Below, piece after piece: positions 1 to 6,566 of a stretch of DNA of 64,000 nucleotides; within the stretch, counting starts at the first letter, position 1; each line of letters opens with the position of its first letter. Origin of the DNA: Hyphomicrobiales bacterium (GTDB lineage Bacteria > Pseudomonadota > Alphaproteobacteria > Rhizobiales > Devosiaceae). The stretch is taken from the NCBI GenBank assembly GCA_004144345.1, contig SEEL01000003.1, forward strand, positions 1 to 64,000, written 5' to 3'. The notes beneath the pieces were generated by a model. It ran no database searches and had not been told where the DNA came from. It was given only the letters and a program-made list of their open reading frames with translations. A program made the position numbers and the translations under genes.

Positions 1-97
1 CCCTCCCCACAAGGGGGAGGGAGTCCTGACTGCAGCTTGAGTGGAGGCCATCCCTCCCCCTTGTGGGGAGGGGCACCGGCGTAGCCGGTGGGTGGGG
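1..97. repeat. Palindromic intergenic repeat, copy 1 (probably cut by window start)
   Basis: Two 21-base arms (1-21 and 52-72) are exact reverse complements of each other, and each arm is itself nearly self-complementary (CCCTCCCC against GGGGAGGG). They are followed by a 7-bp hairpin CACCGGC-GTA-GCCGGTG at 74-90 and a GGTGGGTGGGG tail. The same building blocks, including the CTCCACTCAAG-type spacer in reverse orientation, occur at 11858-11993. The left outer hairpin expected from that copy would lie before base 1. Confidence 0.75.
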
Positions 98-110
98 GTG
101 CGACGGGCAC

Positions 111-143
111 AAAAAGAAAGGGCCGCCTGATTGGCGGCCCTTT
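111..143 (-). terminator. Rho-independent terminator for leftward transcription
   Basis: Read on the minus strand there is an 11-bp perfect stem (AAAGGGCCGCC at 117-127 against GGCGGCCCTTT at 133-143) with a 5-base loop, followed at once by a T-rich tract (complement of 111-116). It would end a leftward transcript from the region 201-735. Confidence 0.8.
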
Positions 144-200
144 CCCGATTTCGCGGTCTGATCGGCTTCTGGGCACTGAAGCCCGAAGCCGCTGCATCGA

Positions 201-272
201 CTACAGAGACTGCTCCGTAAGGAAGCGCAACGACCCAAAGCCTGTCGAAACCGTCGATTTCTGATGGTGCAT
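201..272 (-). CDS. Possible 23-residue small protein with an extended ribosome binding site
   Basis: A leftward ATG at 272 opens a short reading frame of 23 codons (starting MHHQKSTV and ending LTEQSL) that stops 58 bases before a strong terminator. Its support is the ribosome binding site: twelve bases upstream of the start are fully complementary to the 3' end of 16S rRNA, with AGGAGG seven bases from the ATG. The peptide has no membrane segment and I recognise no family. It lies downstream of the receiver-domain gene, behind that gene's 3' hairpin. It could be a leader peptide or a chance frame, so confidence is limited. Confidence 0.4.
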   Translation of the reverse strand: MHHQKSTVSTGFGSLRFLTEQSL

Positions 273-273
273 T

Positions 274-285
274 GGATCACCTCCT
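274..285 (-). promoter_or_regulatory. Extended Shine-Dalgarno sequence (AGGAGGTGATCC)
   Basis: On the minus strand the 12 bases AGGAGGTGATCC match the full anti-Shine-Dalgarno tail of bacterial 16S rRNA (GGATCACCTCCT). Most genes in this window have only 4-6 matching bases. It decides the start of the small frame at 272. Confidence 0.6.
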
Positions 286-303
286 CTCGTTGTTGAAGTT
301 GAA

Positions 304-333
304 GCCAAGGTGGGGACATTCGCCCGCCTTGGC
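304..333 (-). terminator. Hairpin just after the receiver-domain gene
   Basis: GCCAAGG (304-310) pairs with CCTTGGC (327-333), extended by one G-T wobble and three further G-C pairs, with a loop near 315-322. It begins 19 bases beyond the stop codon of the leftward gene at 352. There is no clean T tract, so it may be an mRNA-stabilising 3' hairpin or a leaky terminator. Confidence 0.45.
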
Positions 334-351
334 AAGTGCAAAACTGCAACG

Positions 352-735
352 CTACTGCGCCGCCTGTACTTTGGCGTTGCTGGTGGCCTCGGCGAGCGCC
401 GCAAGCAACTGCTCCGACGAAAACGGCTTGGTCAGCAGCGGCACATCGGCAAAGCCGTCGACGACATCGACGGTGCCGGACGAAAAGATGAAGGGCACGT
501 CGAGCGCCCGCAGCCGCTCGGCCACTTCATAGCTCCAGCCGGACTGGCCGATATGCAGATCGAGCACCGCCGCATCGAGGCGGCCCTTGCCGAGCGCGGC
601 CAGCGCTTCATCGACCGTGGTCGCCGTGACGATCTCGGACACGCCGGCATCGCCGAGCGTCATCTCGATATCGAGCAGGATGAGGGCTTCGTCTTCAAGT
701 GCGAGGACCCGCTGCAAATGGGATAGGTTCGCCAT
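352..735 (-). CDS. Stand-alone response regulator receiver protein
   Basis: This 127-residue protein is a single CheY-like receiver domain with no output domain. The acidic pocket (E14, D15), phospho-acceptor D59 in AVLDLHIG, the switch serine near 85-86 (FIFSSG) and conserved K103 in LTKPF are all visible. Proteins of this type pass phosphate between kinases and partners, or tune sensor kinases, in the cytoplasm. No kinase gene is adjacent, so its partner is unknown. The ATG at 735 gives the usual length for the family. In Hyphomicrobiales similar single-domain receivers are common and often annotated simply as response regulator. Confidence 0.9.
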   Translation of the reverse strand: MANLSHLQRVLALEDEALILLDIEMTLGDAGVSEIVTATTVDEALAALGKGRLDAAVLDLHIGQSGWSYEVAERLRALDVPFIFSSGTVDVVDGFADVPLLTKPFSSEQLLAALAEATSNAKVQAAQ

Positions 736-965
736 GTCGCAATCGCCGTATCAGAGTGGATTGCGGGGTTAGCGCCCGGATCGCCGCCTCTGATTCAGCG
801 CCCGCAGGGCGTCGGCTCGATCCAGTCCTTAGGGCCGTAATTTCGCACGCGACCGGTGCGGCCAGATACAACAAATGACATATCACGCCAATTGTGATCG
901 GCCGACGAAACCATGAGGGGGGACAGTGCATTAGGCCAGTAAGCGTCATGTGAGAGGTTCGGCCC

Positions 966-1190
966 ATGGCGCATATTCGCTACGACATTATCCCCCAGGG
1001 CGGCGGCTGGAGCATCGCGATGGGCGGTGCGGTCGGCCCACCCTACCCCGAGTTCGACGACGCGGTGCGCGACACCGAAAATGTCGCCGCGTTGCTCGCC
1101 GCGCATGGCGACCGCGTCGACATCGTGGTGTGGCGCGATGGTGTTCCGCACCTGCTCGACGGCATGACCGGCCGGCCGCCCCACCACTGA
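966..1190 (+). CDS. Small DUF2188-like protein
   Basis: This 74-residue protein begins with a short beta-rich pattern, IRYDIIPQGGGWSIAMGG, followed by a helix (FDDAVRDTENVAALLAAHG) and a strand (VDIVVWRDG). The order strand-GGGW-helix-strand resembles the small DUF2188 family, whose role is unknown. It has no signal peptide or membrane segment. It stands alone between the leftward receiver gene and the iron-binding-protein gene. Codon positions show the G/C-rich third base of the neighbours, which favours a real gene. The C-terminal tail is rich in Pro and His. Assignment to DUF2188 is by eye only. Confidence 0.65.
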   Translation: MAHIRYDIIPQGGGWSIAMGGAVGPPYPEFDDAVRDTENVAALLAAHGDRVDIVVWRDGVPHLLDGMTGRPPHH

Positions 1191-1256
1191 GGTTTACGTT
1201 TCATTCACCATGAGTGTTCAGGATCGCCGCTTTCGTTGTTAGCGTGAGATGCGTGA

Positions 1257-1349
1257 ATGTCCGATGTGTTGCACAAAGCGTGGTGGTGGCTGCTGGTAGC
1301 GGTTGCCGTGACCGCCCCGGTCCTGCTCCTGACCGGCCATCTGTACTGA
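1257..1349 (+). CDS. Possible 30-residue single-span membrane protein
   Basis: An ATG at 1257 opens a 30-codon frame. The short N-terminus (MSDVLHKA) is followed by WWW and a stretch of about 17 hydrophobic residues, then a short tail ending in HLY. This is the layout of small bacterial inner-membrane proteins. A weak purine-rich site (GTGAG) precedes the start. It sits upstream of an IRO box and the iron-siderophore binding protein gene and is followed by a 7-bp hairpin at 1358-1382. A function cannot be assigned. It is too short for default gene finders, and chance is not excluded. Confidence 0.45.
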   Translation: MSDVLHKAWWWLLVAVAVTAPVLLLTGHLY

Positions 1350-1394
1350 AAATGGCTGACGGCGGCCCCCGGTGTCGCCGTCCCATCAGATAAT

Positions 1395-1409
1395 ATGATC
1401 TTGACAGTC
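1395..1409 (+). promoter_or_regulatory. Candidate IRO box (RirA-type iron operator)
   Basis: TGATCTTGACAGTCA fits the TGA-N9-TCA pattern described for RirA-controlled iron genes of rhizobia. A consensus -35 hexamer TTGACA (1400-1405) lies inside the box, so a bound repressor would block RNA polymerase. It is 48 bases before the start of the siderophore-binding protein gene. A second box with the same arms and internal TTGAC is at 6499. Confidence 0.6.
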
Positions 1410-1457
1410 ATGTTTTAGAGGACGACAAACCGGCCATCGTTTGACCGGGGCTCCTCC

Positions 1458-2375
1458 ATGACTTTGCTTTCCCGCCGCGCCTTCACACTCGGCACCGCCG
1501 GCCTCGCCGCGGCCACCCTGTTGCCGCGCACCGCCTTTGCGCAGGGCACGACGCGCACCGTCACCACGCCGCTCGGCACCTATGACATCCCCGCCAGCCC
1601 GCAACGCGTGGTGGCGATCGACTCGCGTCTCGATCTGCAGCCGGCACTGGCGCTCGGCCTGCCGGTGGTGGGTCACGGCCATTCGGTGCCCGGCGCCTGG
1701 GTGCCGGTGCCCAAGGACATCAGCTTCGTCGGCTCGATCGTGAACATCGAGCAGGTGCTGGCGCTGGAGCCCGACCTCATCATCTGCGCCGCCTATGATC
1801 CGGACAGCGAGTACTGGCCGCTCAACAAGCTAAAGACCATCGCGCCGGTGCTGCCCACCAATGGCGATGTGCATTGGCGCGACTCGCTCAACGAGCTGGC
1901 GGGCTGGCTTGGGCTCGAGGGCAACGCCGACGGCGCGGTGGCCGAATACGATGCGCTGATCGCCGCGATCAAGGCGCGCCATGGCGACAAGCTGCAGCAG
2001 AAGCAGGTGGCGAGCACCCAGCCCGATGGAGGTGGCCTGTGGCTGATGAACGGCACGACGATGCTGCACAATCTGGTGCTGACCGACCTGGGCGCCAATT
2101 TCGTCCAGCCCGCAGCGGGCCAGAAATACGACAACCCGACCCAGATCACGTCGGAGAATTTCGCCACGGCGCTCGAAGGGGTCGACGGCATCCTGCTGGC
2201 GACGACGGGGACCGACGAGATCGACGCCTTGAACAAGGAACCGCTGTGGCAGCGCCTGCCGGCGGTGGCGGCCGGCGCCGTGGTCGCCTCGAACGGCAAC
2301 GTGAACTACGGCAGCCTCTATTCGGCCAGGCACCTCGCCGGCCTCTATGACGAGCTTTACAGCAAGATCGCCTGA
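1458..2375 (+). CDS. Tat-exported iron-siderophore ABC transporter substrate-binding protein
   Basis: This 305-residue protein is a periplasmic binding protein of the FecB/FepB class, which carries ferric siderophores to a FecCD-type importer. The N-terminus has a twin-arginine signal (S5-R6-R7-A-F, then a hydrophobic stretch and an AFA cleavage site near residue 28). After it come the typical PQRVVAID motif and the segments VLALEPDLII and WL(G)LEGNADGAV of the helical-backbone fold. It has no permease or ATPase of its own next door, so it may share the FecCD transporter encoded at 7520-10448. An IRO box upstream predicts repression by iron. A terminator follows it directly. Confidence 0.88.
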   Translation: MTLLSRRAFTLGTAGLAAATLLPRTAFAQGTTRTVTTPLGTYDIPASPQRVVAIDSRLDLQPALALGLPVVGHGHSVPGAWVPVPKDISFVGSIVNIEQVLALEPDLIICAAYDPDSEYWPLNKLKTIAPVLPTNGDVHWRDSLNELAGWLGLEGNADGAVAEYDALIAAIKARHGDKLQQKQVASTQPDGGGLWLMNGTTMLHNLVLTDLGANFVQPAAGQKYDNPTQITSENFATALEGVDGILLATTGTDEIDALNKEPLWQRLPAVAAGAVVASNGNVNYGSLYSARHLAGLYDELYSKIA

Positions 2376-2403
2376 CCGGTACTCCGGCGATCGCGCGTAG
2401 AGA

Positions 2404-2432
2404 GGCAGCCGGCTCAGCCCCGGCTGCCTTTT
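2404..2432 (+). terminator. Rho-independent terminator
   Basis: A perfect 9-bp stem, GGCAGCCGG (2404-2412) with CCGGCTGCC (2420-2428), is followed by TTTT. It lies 29 bases after the stop of the binding-protein gene and abuts the stop codon of the convergent efflux gene at 2434. Confidence 0.88.
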
Positions 2433-2433
2433 G

Positions 2434-3984
2434 CTATTCGGCCATGGCGTGCATGTCGGGCTTGGGCGCCGCGCCGGCGGCCTTGGGCGCCCGCAGCAGC
2501 AGCACCAGCGGCGCCGACACCAGCGTGACCACTGCCATCAGCCAGAAATCGTCGAGATAGGCGAGCATCGCTGCCTGCTGCGTGACGAGGCCCGAGAGAC
2601 TGCCGATGGCGCTGCCGACGCCCTGCAGCACGCCGGGAAAGTCGCGCACCGCCGGATTGTCGAGCGTGATGCGCTCGGCGAGTTCGGCGCTGTTGACCTG
2701 CATCATGCGGGCAAGGACTGTGGTCACCACCGAGATGCCGATGCCCTGCCCCACATTGCGCACGAGGCTGAAGAACGCCGTCGCATCGACACGCAGCCGC
2801 GTCGAGATGGTGGCGAAGGCGAGCGTGTTGAGCGGCACGAAGACGAGGCCGAGCCCGACGCCCTGGAAGAAGCCCGACACCATGATCAGCGTGCCATCCA
2901 TCTGGAGGTCGAAGCCGGTCATCAGCCACAGCGACCAGGCGGAAATGGCGATTCCCGTGATGACGAGGACGCGCGCATCGACCTTGCCGATCAGCCGGCC
3001 GACGACCAGCATCGAGACCATGGTGCCGATGCCGCGCGGCCCCATCAGAATGCCGGTATCGATGACCGAATAGCCCATGAGGTTCTGCAGCAGCGGCGGC
3101 AGCAGCGCGAGGCCGGAGAAGGCCGTGATGCCGATGAGGAAGATGAAGAACAGCCCCGACACGAAATTGCGGTCGGTGAACATCTTGAGATCGACGAAGG
3201 GGTTCGCGGCCGTCCAGCAATGGACGATGAACATCCACAGGCCCGAGCCGGCAAGGATCGTGTAGATCCAGATTTCCGGCGATTCAAACCAACCCACGCC
3301 CTGCCCGCGATCGAAGATCATCTGCAGCGAAGCGATGGCGATGGCCAGCATCGCAAAGCCGAAGAAATCGAAGCGGCGCTGCTTGAGCGGCTCCTTGGGC
3401 ATGTTGAACCAGAGCGCCACGAAGGCGAGGATGCCGACCGGCAGATTGACGAGGAACACCCAGCGCCAGTCGAGATTTTCGGTCAGCACACCGCCCAGCG
3501 TCGGCCCGATGATCGGCGCGACCATGACGCCGAGGCCGAAGATCGCCATCGACTGGCCCATCTTCTCGCGCGGCGTGACGTCCATCATGATGGCTTGCGC
3601 CAAGGGCGCGAGGGTGGCGCCAAAGATGCCCTGCAGGACGCGGAAGGCGACCATCATGGGCAGGCTCGTCGCGAGGCCGCAGAGCAGCGACGCGGCGGTG
3701 AAGCCGGCAACGCCGATGAGCAGCAGATTGCGCCGCCCCAGCCGGTCGCTGAGCCAGCCCGCGAGCGGCGTCATGATGGCGGCGGCGACGATGTAGGAAG
3801 TGAGCACCCAGCTCACCTCGTCCTGCGACGCCGACAACGCCGCCCGCATATGCGGCAGCGCCACATTGGCGATGGTGGTATCGAGCACCTGCATCACCAT
3901 GGCGAGCATGATGGCGGCGATCAGCAGCGTGCGGTTCTTGACGATCAGAGCCGGCTGCGAAACGGCAGCGACGATGTTGGCCAT
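2434..3984 (-). CDS. emrB: DHA2-family multidrug efflux permease (EmrB-like)
   Basis: This 516-residue inner-membrane protein belongs to the 14-helix DHA2 branch of the major facilitator superfamily, which expels drugs by proton antiport. Visible hallmarks are the DHA2 motif LDTTIANVALP at residues 34-44 and motif A (GWLSDRLGRRNLL) at 76-88, followed by regularly spaced hydrophobic helices. It is the last gene of a leftward marR-emrA-emrB operon, 25 bases after emrA. EmrA-type adaptors pair with EmrB pumps to span the periplasm, so the two should act together with a TolC-like outer-membrane channel encoded elsewhere. The substrate is not predictable. Confidence 0.93.
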   Translation of the reverse strand: MANIVAAVSQPALIVKNRTLLIAAIMLAMVMQVLDTTIANVALPHMRAALSASQDEVSWVLTSYIVAAAIMTPLAGWLSDRLGRRNLLLIGVAGFTAASLLCGLATSLPMMVAFRVLQGIFGATLAPLAQAIMMDVTPREKMGQSMAIFGLGVMVAPIIGPTLGGVLTENLDWRWVFLVNLPVGILAFVALWFNMPKEPLKQRRFDFFGFAMLAIAIASLQMIFDRGQGVGWFESPEIWIYTILAGSGLWMFIVHCWTAANPFVDLKMFTDRNFVSGLFFIFLIGITAFSGLALLPPLLQNLMGYSVIDTGILMGPRGIGTMVSMLVVGRLIGKVDARVLVITGIAISAWSLWLMTGFDLQMDGTLIMVSGFFQGVGLGLVFVPLNTLAFATISTRLRVDATAFFSLVRNVGQGIGISVVTTVLARMMQVNSAELAERITLDNPAVRDFPGVLQGVGSAIGSLSGLVTQQAAMLAYLDDFWLMAVVTLVSAPLVLLLRAPKAAGAAPKPDMHAMAE

Positions 3985-4009
3985 GATGGCGTGTCCTTCA
4001 CGGCGGCCG

Positions 4010-5101
4010 TCAGCCCGCCGGCTTGGTGTCCACGGCGACGACGGCGCTCATGCCGGCGCGCAAGAGCTTGCCGTCGATGGGCGTGATGCTGACATGGGCC
4101 GGGATACGCTGCGTGACCTTGACCCAATTGCCGGTGGCGTTCTGGGCCGGGATGAGTGCGAACTCGGCGCCGGTAGCGGCGCTGATCGAGTCGAGGCGGC
4201 CCTCGAACACGACGCCCGGATAGGCATCGATCTTGACCTCGACCGGCATGCCCTCATGGATCGAGGCGAGCTGGGTTTCCTTGAAATTGGCCTCGACCCA
4301 GGTCTCACCGGTTTCGATGAGGCTGGCGATGGTGGTGCCGGTGGCGATGAACTGGCCGACATTGAGGCTGGCGACCTGGCTGACAATGCCATCGGCCGGT
4401 GCGGTGACGATAGTCTTGTCGAGATTGCGCGCCGCCGCGTCGCGCGTGGCGAGGGCCGCACGTACCGCCGGATGGTCGTCGGTGATGATGTCGGGATTGC
4501 CGGTGAGCGCCGCGCTGGCCGAGGCCAATTGCTGCTTGGCGCCTGTAACGGCGTTCTGGGCCGTTTCCAGCGCCAGCTTGACGTCATCGAGCGTGGCGTC
4601 GGAGGCACTGCCCGACTGCACCAGCGCATTCTTGCGGTCGAACGCTGCCTGCCGGATGGCGAGGGTGCCCTGCGCCGCGTCAAGCTGCGCCTGCGCGCTG
4701 CCATAGGCGACCTTGAGCTGCTCGACATTGACGCGCGCCGTGCTGAGCGCCGCATCGGCCTGCGCCAGCGCGATCTGGTAGGGCGCGGGGTCGATGGCGA
4801 ACAGCACGTCGCCGGCCTTCACCGCCTGATTGTCATGCACGCTGACGCTCGCAATGCGGCCGGCCACGTCGGCGCTGAGCGCCACCTTGGCCTGCTGCAC
4901 ATAGGCATTGTCGGTGTCCTGATAGCGCCCGCCGGTGAGCCAGAAATAGCCACCGACAGCGGCGAGCAGCACCGGCACCGAAGCCAGCAGCACGAGGCGG
5001 CGCGGATTGCGCTTCGGCTTTTCGGGAGCTGCAGGCTTTTCGGCCAGCGGCATCTGCACGATCTCGGCATCGCCGGGCTTTGATTCACTACGCACGGTCA
5101 T
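4010..5101 (-). CDS. emrA: HlyD/EmrA-family periplasmic adaptor of an efflux pump
   Basis: The 363-residue protein has a short charged cytosolic tail (1-35), one transmembrane helix (about 36-57), then a biotinyl-lipoyl-like half (GRIASVSVHDNQAVKAGDVLFAID), a long alpha-helical hairpin and a beta-barrel portion. This is the membrane-fusion-protein architecture of EmrA, which bridges the inner-membrane pump to an outer-membrane channel. It starts two bases after the marR stop codon and precedes emrB, so it should be co-transcribed and controlled by the MarR protein. The ATG at 5101 is the only reasonable start. Confidence 0.93.
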   Translation of the reverse strand: MTVRSESKPGDAEIVQMPLAEKPAAPEKPKRNPRRLVLLASVPVLLAAVGGYFWLTGGRYQDTDNAYVQQAKVALSADVAGRIASVSVHDNQAVKAGDVLFAIDPAPYQIALAQADAALSTARVNVEQLKVAYGSAQAQLDAAQGTLAIRQAAFDRKNALVQSGSASDATLDDVKLALETAQNAVTGAKQQLASASAALTGNPDIITDDHPAVRAALATRDAAARNLDKTIVTAPADGIVSQVASLNVGQFIATGTTIASLIETGETWVEANFKETQLASIHEGMPVEVKIDAYPGVVFEGRLDSISAATGAEFALIPAQNATGNWVKVTQRIPAHVSITPIDGKLLRAGMSAVVAVDTKPAG

Positions 5102-5103
5102 GA

Positions 5104-5565
5104 TTACACGGCTTCCTTTTGCTCGGCGGCCATCCGGTTGAGATTGTCGCGGATGGTGCGCAGGCTTGCCGTCAGTGCCTCGCCCTCCGCGTCGCCGAGC
5201 CCGCTCAGCGCGTCCTGGTAGACCGCCCGGCCGACATTCTTGGCCGAGGCCACCAATTCCGTTCCGGCCGGCGTGAGCTGCGCGAGCTTGGCGCGGCTGT
5301 CATTGGGGTCGGGATTGCGTTCGATCAGGCCGCGCCTTTCGAGGCGGCTGACAATGCCGCTCACGGTCATCTGGTCGGTGTCGATGGCGGCGGCGAGCTG
5401 CACCTGAGCGATGCCCGGGTTGCGCGAAATCTCGGCCAGCGCGCGCCATTGCGGCAGGGTGAAGCCATGAACGCTGGCCTCCTCCTCGAACCGGCGGCGC
5501 AGCAGCCGCGCCACTTCGTGGATGAGAAAGCCGACCGAATTTTCGCGAACCGGGTCCTGCTTCAC
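5104..5565 (-). CDS. MarR-family transcriptional regulator of the efflux operon
   Basis: The protein is a winged-helix MarR repressor (153 residues from the start chosen here). The recognition region (TDQMTVSGIVSRLERRGLIERNP) and the wing (DPNDSRAKLAQLT) are clear. I chose the GTG at 5565 because it has a good ribosome binding site (AGGA eight bases upstream) and gives the usual N-terminus. An upstream in-frame ATG at 5592 lies inside the operator and at or before the predicted transcription start. MarR proteins typically repress their own operon and release DNA when a small ligand binds; the first position ahead of emrA-emrB fits that role. Confidence 0.9.
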   Translation of the reverse strand: MKQDPVRENSVGFLIHEVARLLRRRFEEEASVHGFTLPQWRALAEISRNPGIAQVQLAAAIDTDQMTVSGIVSRLERRGLIERNPDPNDSRAKLAQLTPAGTELVASAKNVGRAVYQDALSGLGDAEGEALTASLRTIRDNLNRMAAEQKEAV

Positions 5566-5580
5566 GCTCGATATCCTACG

Positions 5581-5599
5581 TGCACTTATCATAAGCGCA
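5581..5599 (-). promoter_or_regulatory. Probable MarR operator (19-bp palindrome)
   Basis: TGCACTTATCATAAGCGCA is an interrupted palindrome with 8 of 9 base pairs matching around a single central base. It lies directly downstream of the -10 element of the marR promoter, the classic position for autorepression. The sequence belongs to no coding frame if the GTG at 5565 is the true start. Confidence 0.65.
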
Positions 5600-5627
5600 C
5601 ATATAATAAGGTTGCTTACGGCGTCAA
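5600..5627 (-). promoter_or_regulatory. Promoter of the marR-emrA-emrB operon
   Basis: On the minus strand a -35 hexamer TTGACG (5627-5622) is followed after 16 bases by TATATG (5605-5600). The predicted transcription start is near 5593, immediately inside the palindromic operator. Confidence 0.6.
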
Positions 5628-5675
5628 TTGCGCCCGGCGCGCGTCAGCTCCGCCGCTTTTGCATGCTTGGATGTC

Positions 5676-6473
5676 TTAGGCGGAGGCGGCAGCCGCCTGG
5701 GTGTCGGCGAGATAGCGGGTGTAGCGGGCGATCTGGTCGTCGCGCTTCCGGAGCACGCAGGAGGTGCAATACTCGCCCTGCGCATCGCTGGTCGTGTAGT
5801 AGCGGCAGCAGCCGCCGCGGACGAGGAAATGCTCGGCGGCGTCGCCGGCCTGCACCTCGATGAAGCCGGTCTTGCCATTGTCGAGGCGGCCCTCGGCGAT
5901 GATGTCGCGCGCCACTTCCATGCCCCGCTCGGGCTGGCCGAAGCCCTTGCCGGCATAGAGGAAGGCGGAGGCGACATTGTCGGCAACGAGTCGCCATTGC
6001 GCACCGGCGCTGAGCCCCGAGGTGACCATCAGCGCGGCGATGATCGGCGCGAACATCTGCTCGAGGGTGGTGCGATGCGCCGCTGGGCCCTCGCCGACTT
6101 CGAAGCAGATGGGGTAGCGGACATAGTCGCGCTCGGTGCCATCGGCGAAGCGGTACGTATAGCGCTCCTGCGCGAAGCCGACGCGACGGATCGGCGGCGC
6201 CTTGCCGGTGAGCTCGAGGGCCGCCATCCAGCTGCACGCGGCGTAAGCGAGGCCGCCGATCATGTAGGCGGCGCGGGTCTTCTGATCCATGCCATTGGCA
6301 TCGAGCCCCTGCACGTCGAGCCACGCTTCGAGCCGGCCGATGTCGGCCGCCAGCTCGTCCGGCGTGAGCATATCGGGCGTCAGCCCCGCCTGGGCCGCCG
6401 GCAGATTCCCGTTGCGGGCACGCAATTCGTCGATGACAGCCTGCAGGCTGCCCACGGTCAGGCTCGCATCCAC
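5676..6473 (-). CDS. fhuF: FhuF-like siderophore-iron reductase ([2Fe-2S] protein)
   Basis: This 265-residue cytosolic protein ends in the FhuF iron-sulfur signature: C222-C223, then C236 and C239 (GGCCRYYTT...EYCTSC). FhuF-type enzymes reduce ferric siderophores after import so that iron is released. The start is not obvious. No in-frame ATG exists between the conserved part and the IRO box at 6499-6513, so the GTG at 6473 is used. It is divergent from the binding-protein gene at 6567, and the single IRO box between them could control both. Spacing between the cysteine pairs is 12 residues, slightly wider than I recall for the E. coli protein. Confidence 0.85.
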   Translation of the reverse strand: MDASLTVGSLQAVIDELRARNGNLPAAQAGLTPDMLTPDELAADIGRLEAWLDVQGLDANGMDQKTRAAYMIGGLAYAACSWMAALELTGKAPPIRRVGFAQERYTYRFADGTERDYVRYPICFEVGEGPAAHRTTLEQMFAPIIAALMVTSGLSAGAQWRLVADNVASAFLYAGKGFGQPERGMEVARDIIAEGRLDNGKTGFIEVQAGDAAEHFLVRGGCCRYYTTSDAQGEYCTSCVLRKRDDQIARYTRYLADTQAAAASA

Positions 6474-6498
6474 TTGTCCGGCACTCGAAGCATAAACA

Positions 6499-6513
6499 TG
6501 AGTTGACTTATCA
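6499..6513. promoter_or_regulatory. Candidate IRO box between divergent iron genes
   Basis: TGAGTTGACTTATCA again fits TGA-N9-TCA and, like the box at 1395, contains TTGAC, a possible -35 element for the rightward gene. It lies 26 bases before the GTG of fhuF and 54 before the ATG at 6567, so one repressor site could silence both directions when iron is plentiful. Confidence 0.62.
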
Positions 6514-6566
6514 CCTTTAGATGGAAATGGTAGCGCGACTTTTTCAACGCTTGGGAACAAACGATT

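Noticed and set aside
1-97. CRISPR array or rRNA-like repeat at the window start
   Set aside because: There are only two inverted arms, no regularly spaced direct repeats or spacers and no cas genes; the element is a palindromic repeat.
274-285. Match to the 3' end of 16S rRNA (GGATCACCTCCT) taken as an rRNA fragment
   Set aside because: Only 12 bases match and the flanks do not resemble rRNA; in the leftward direction it is a ribosome binding site before an ATG.
2431-4086. A 551-residue rightward reading frame opposite the efflux genes
   Set aside because: It lies antisense to the EmrB gene, is full of His/Arg/Asp of low complexity and has no domain; it is a shadow of high-GC coding sequence.
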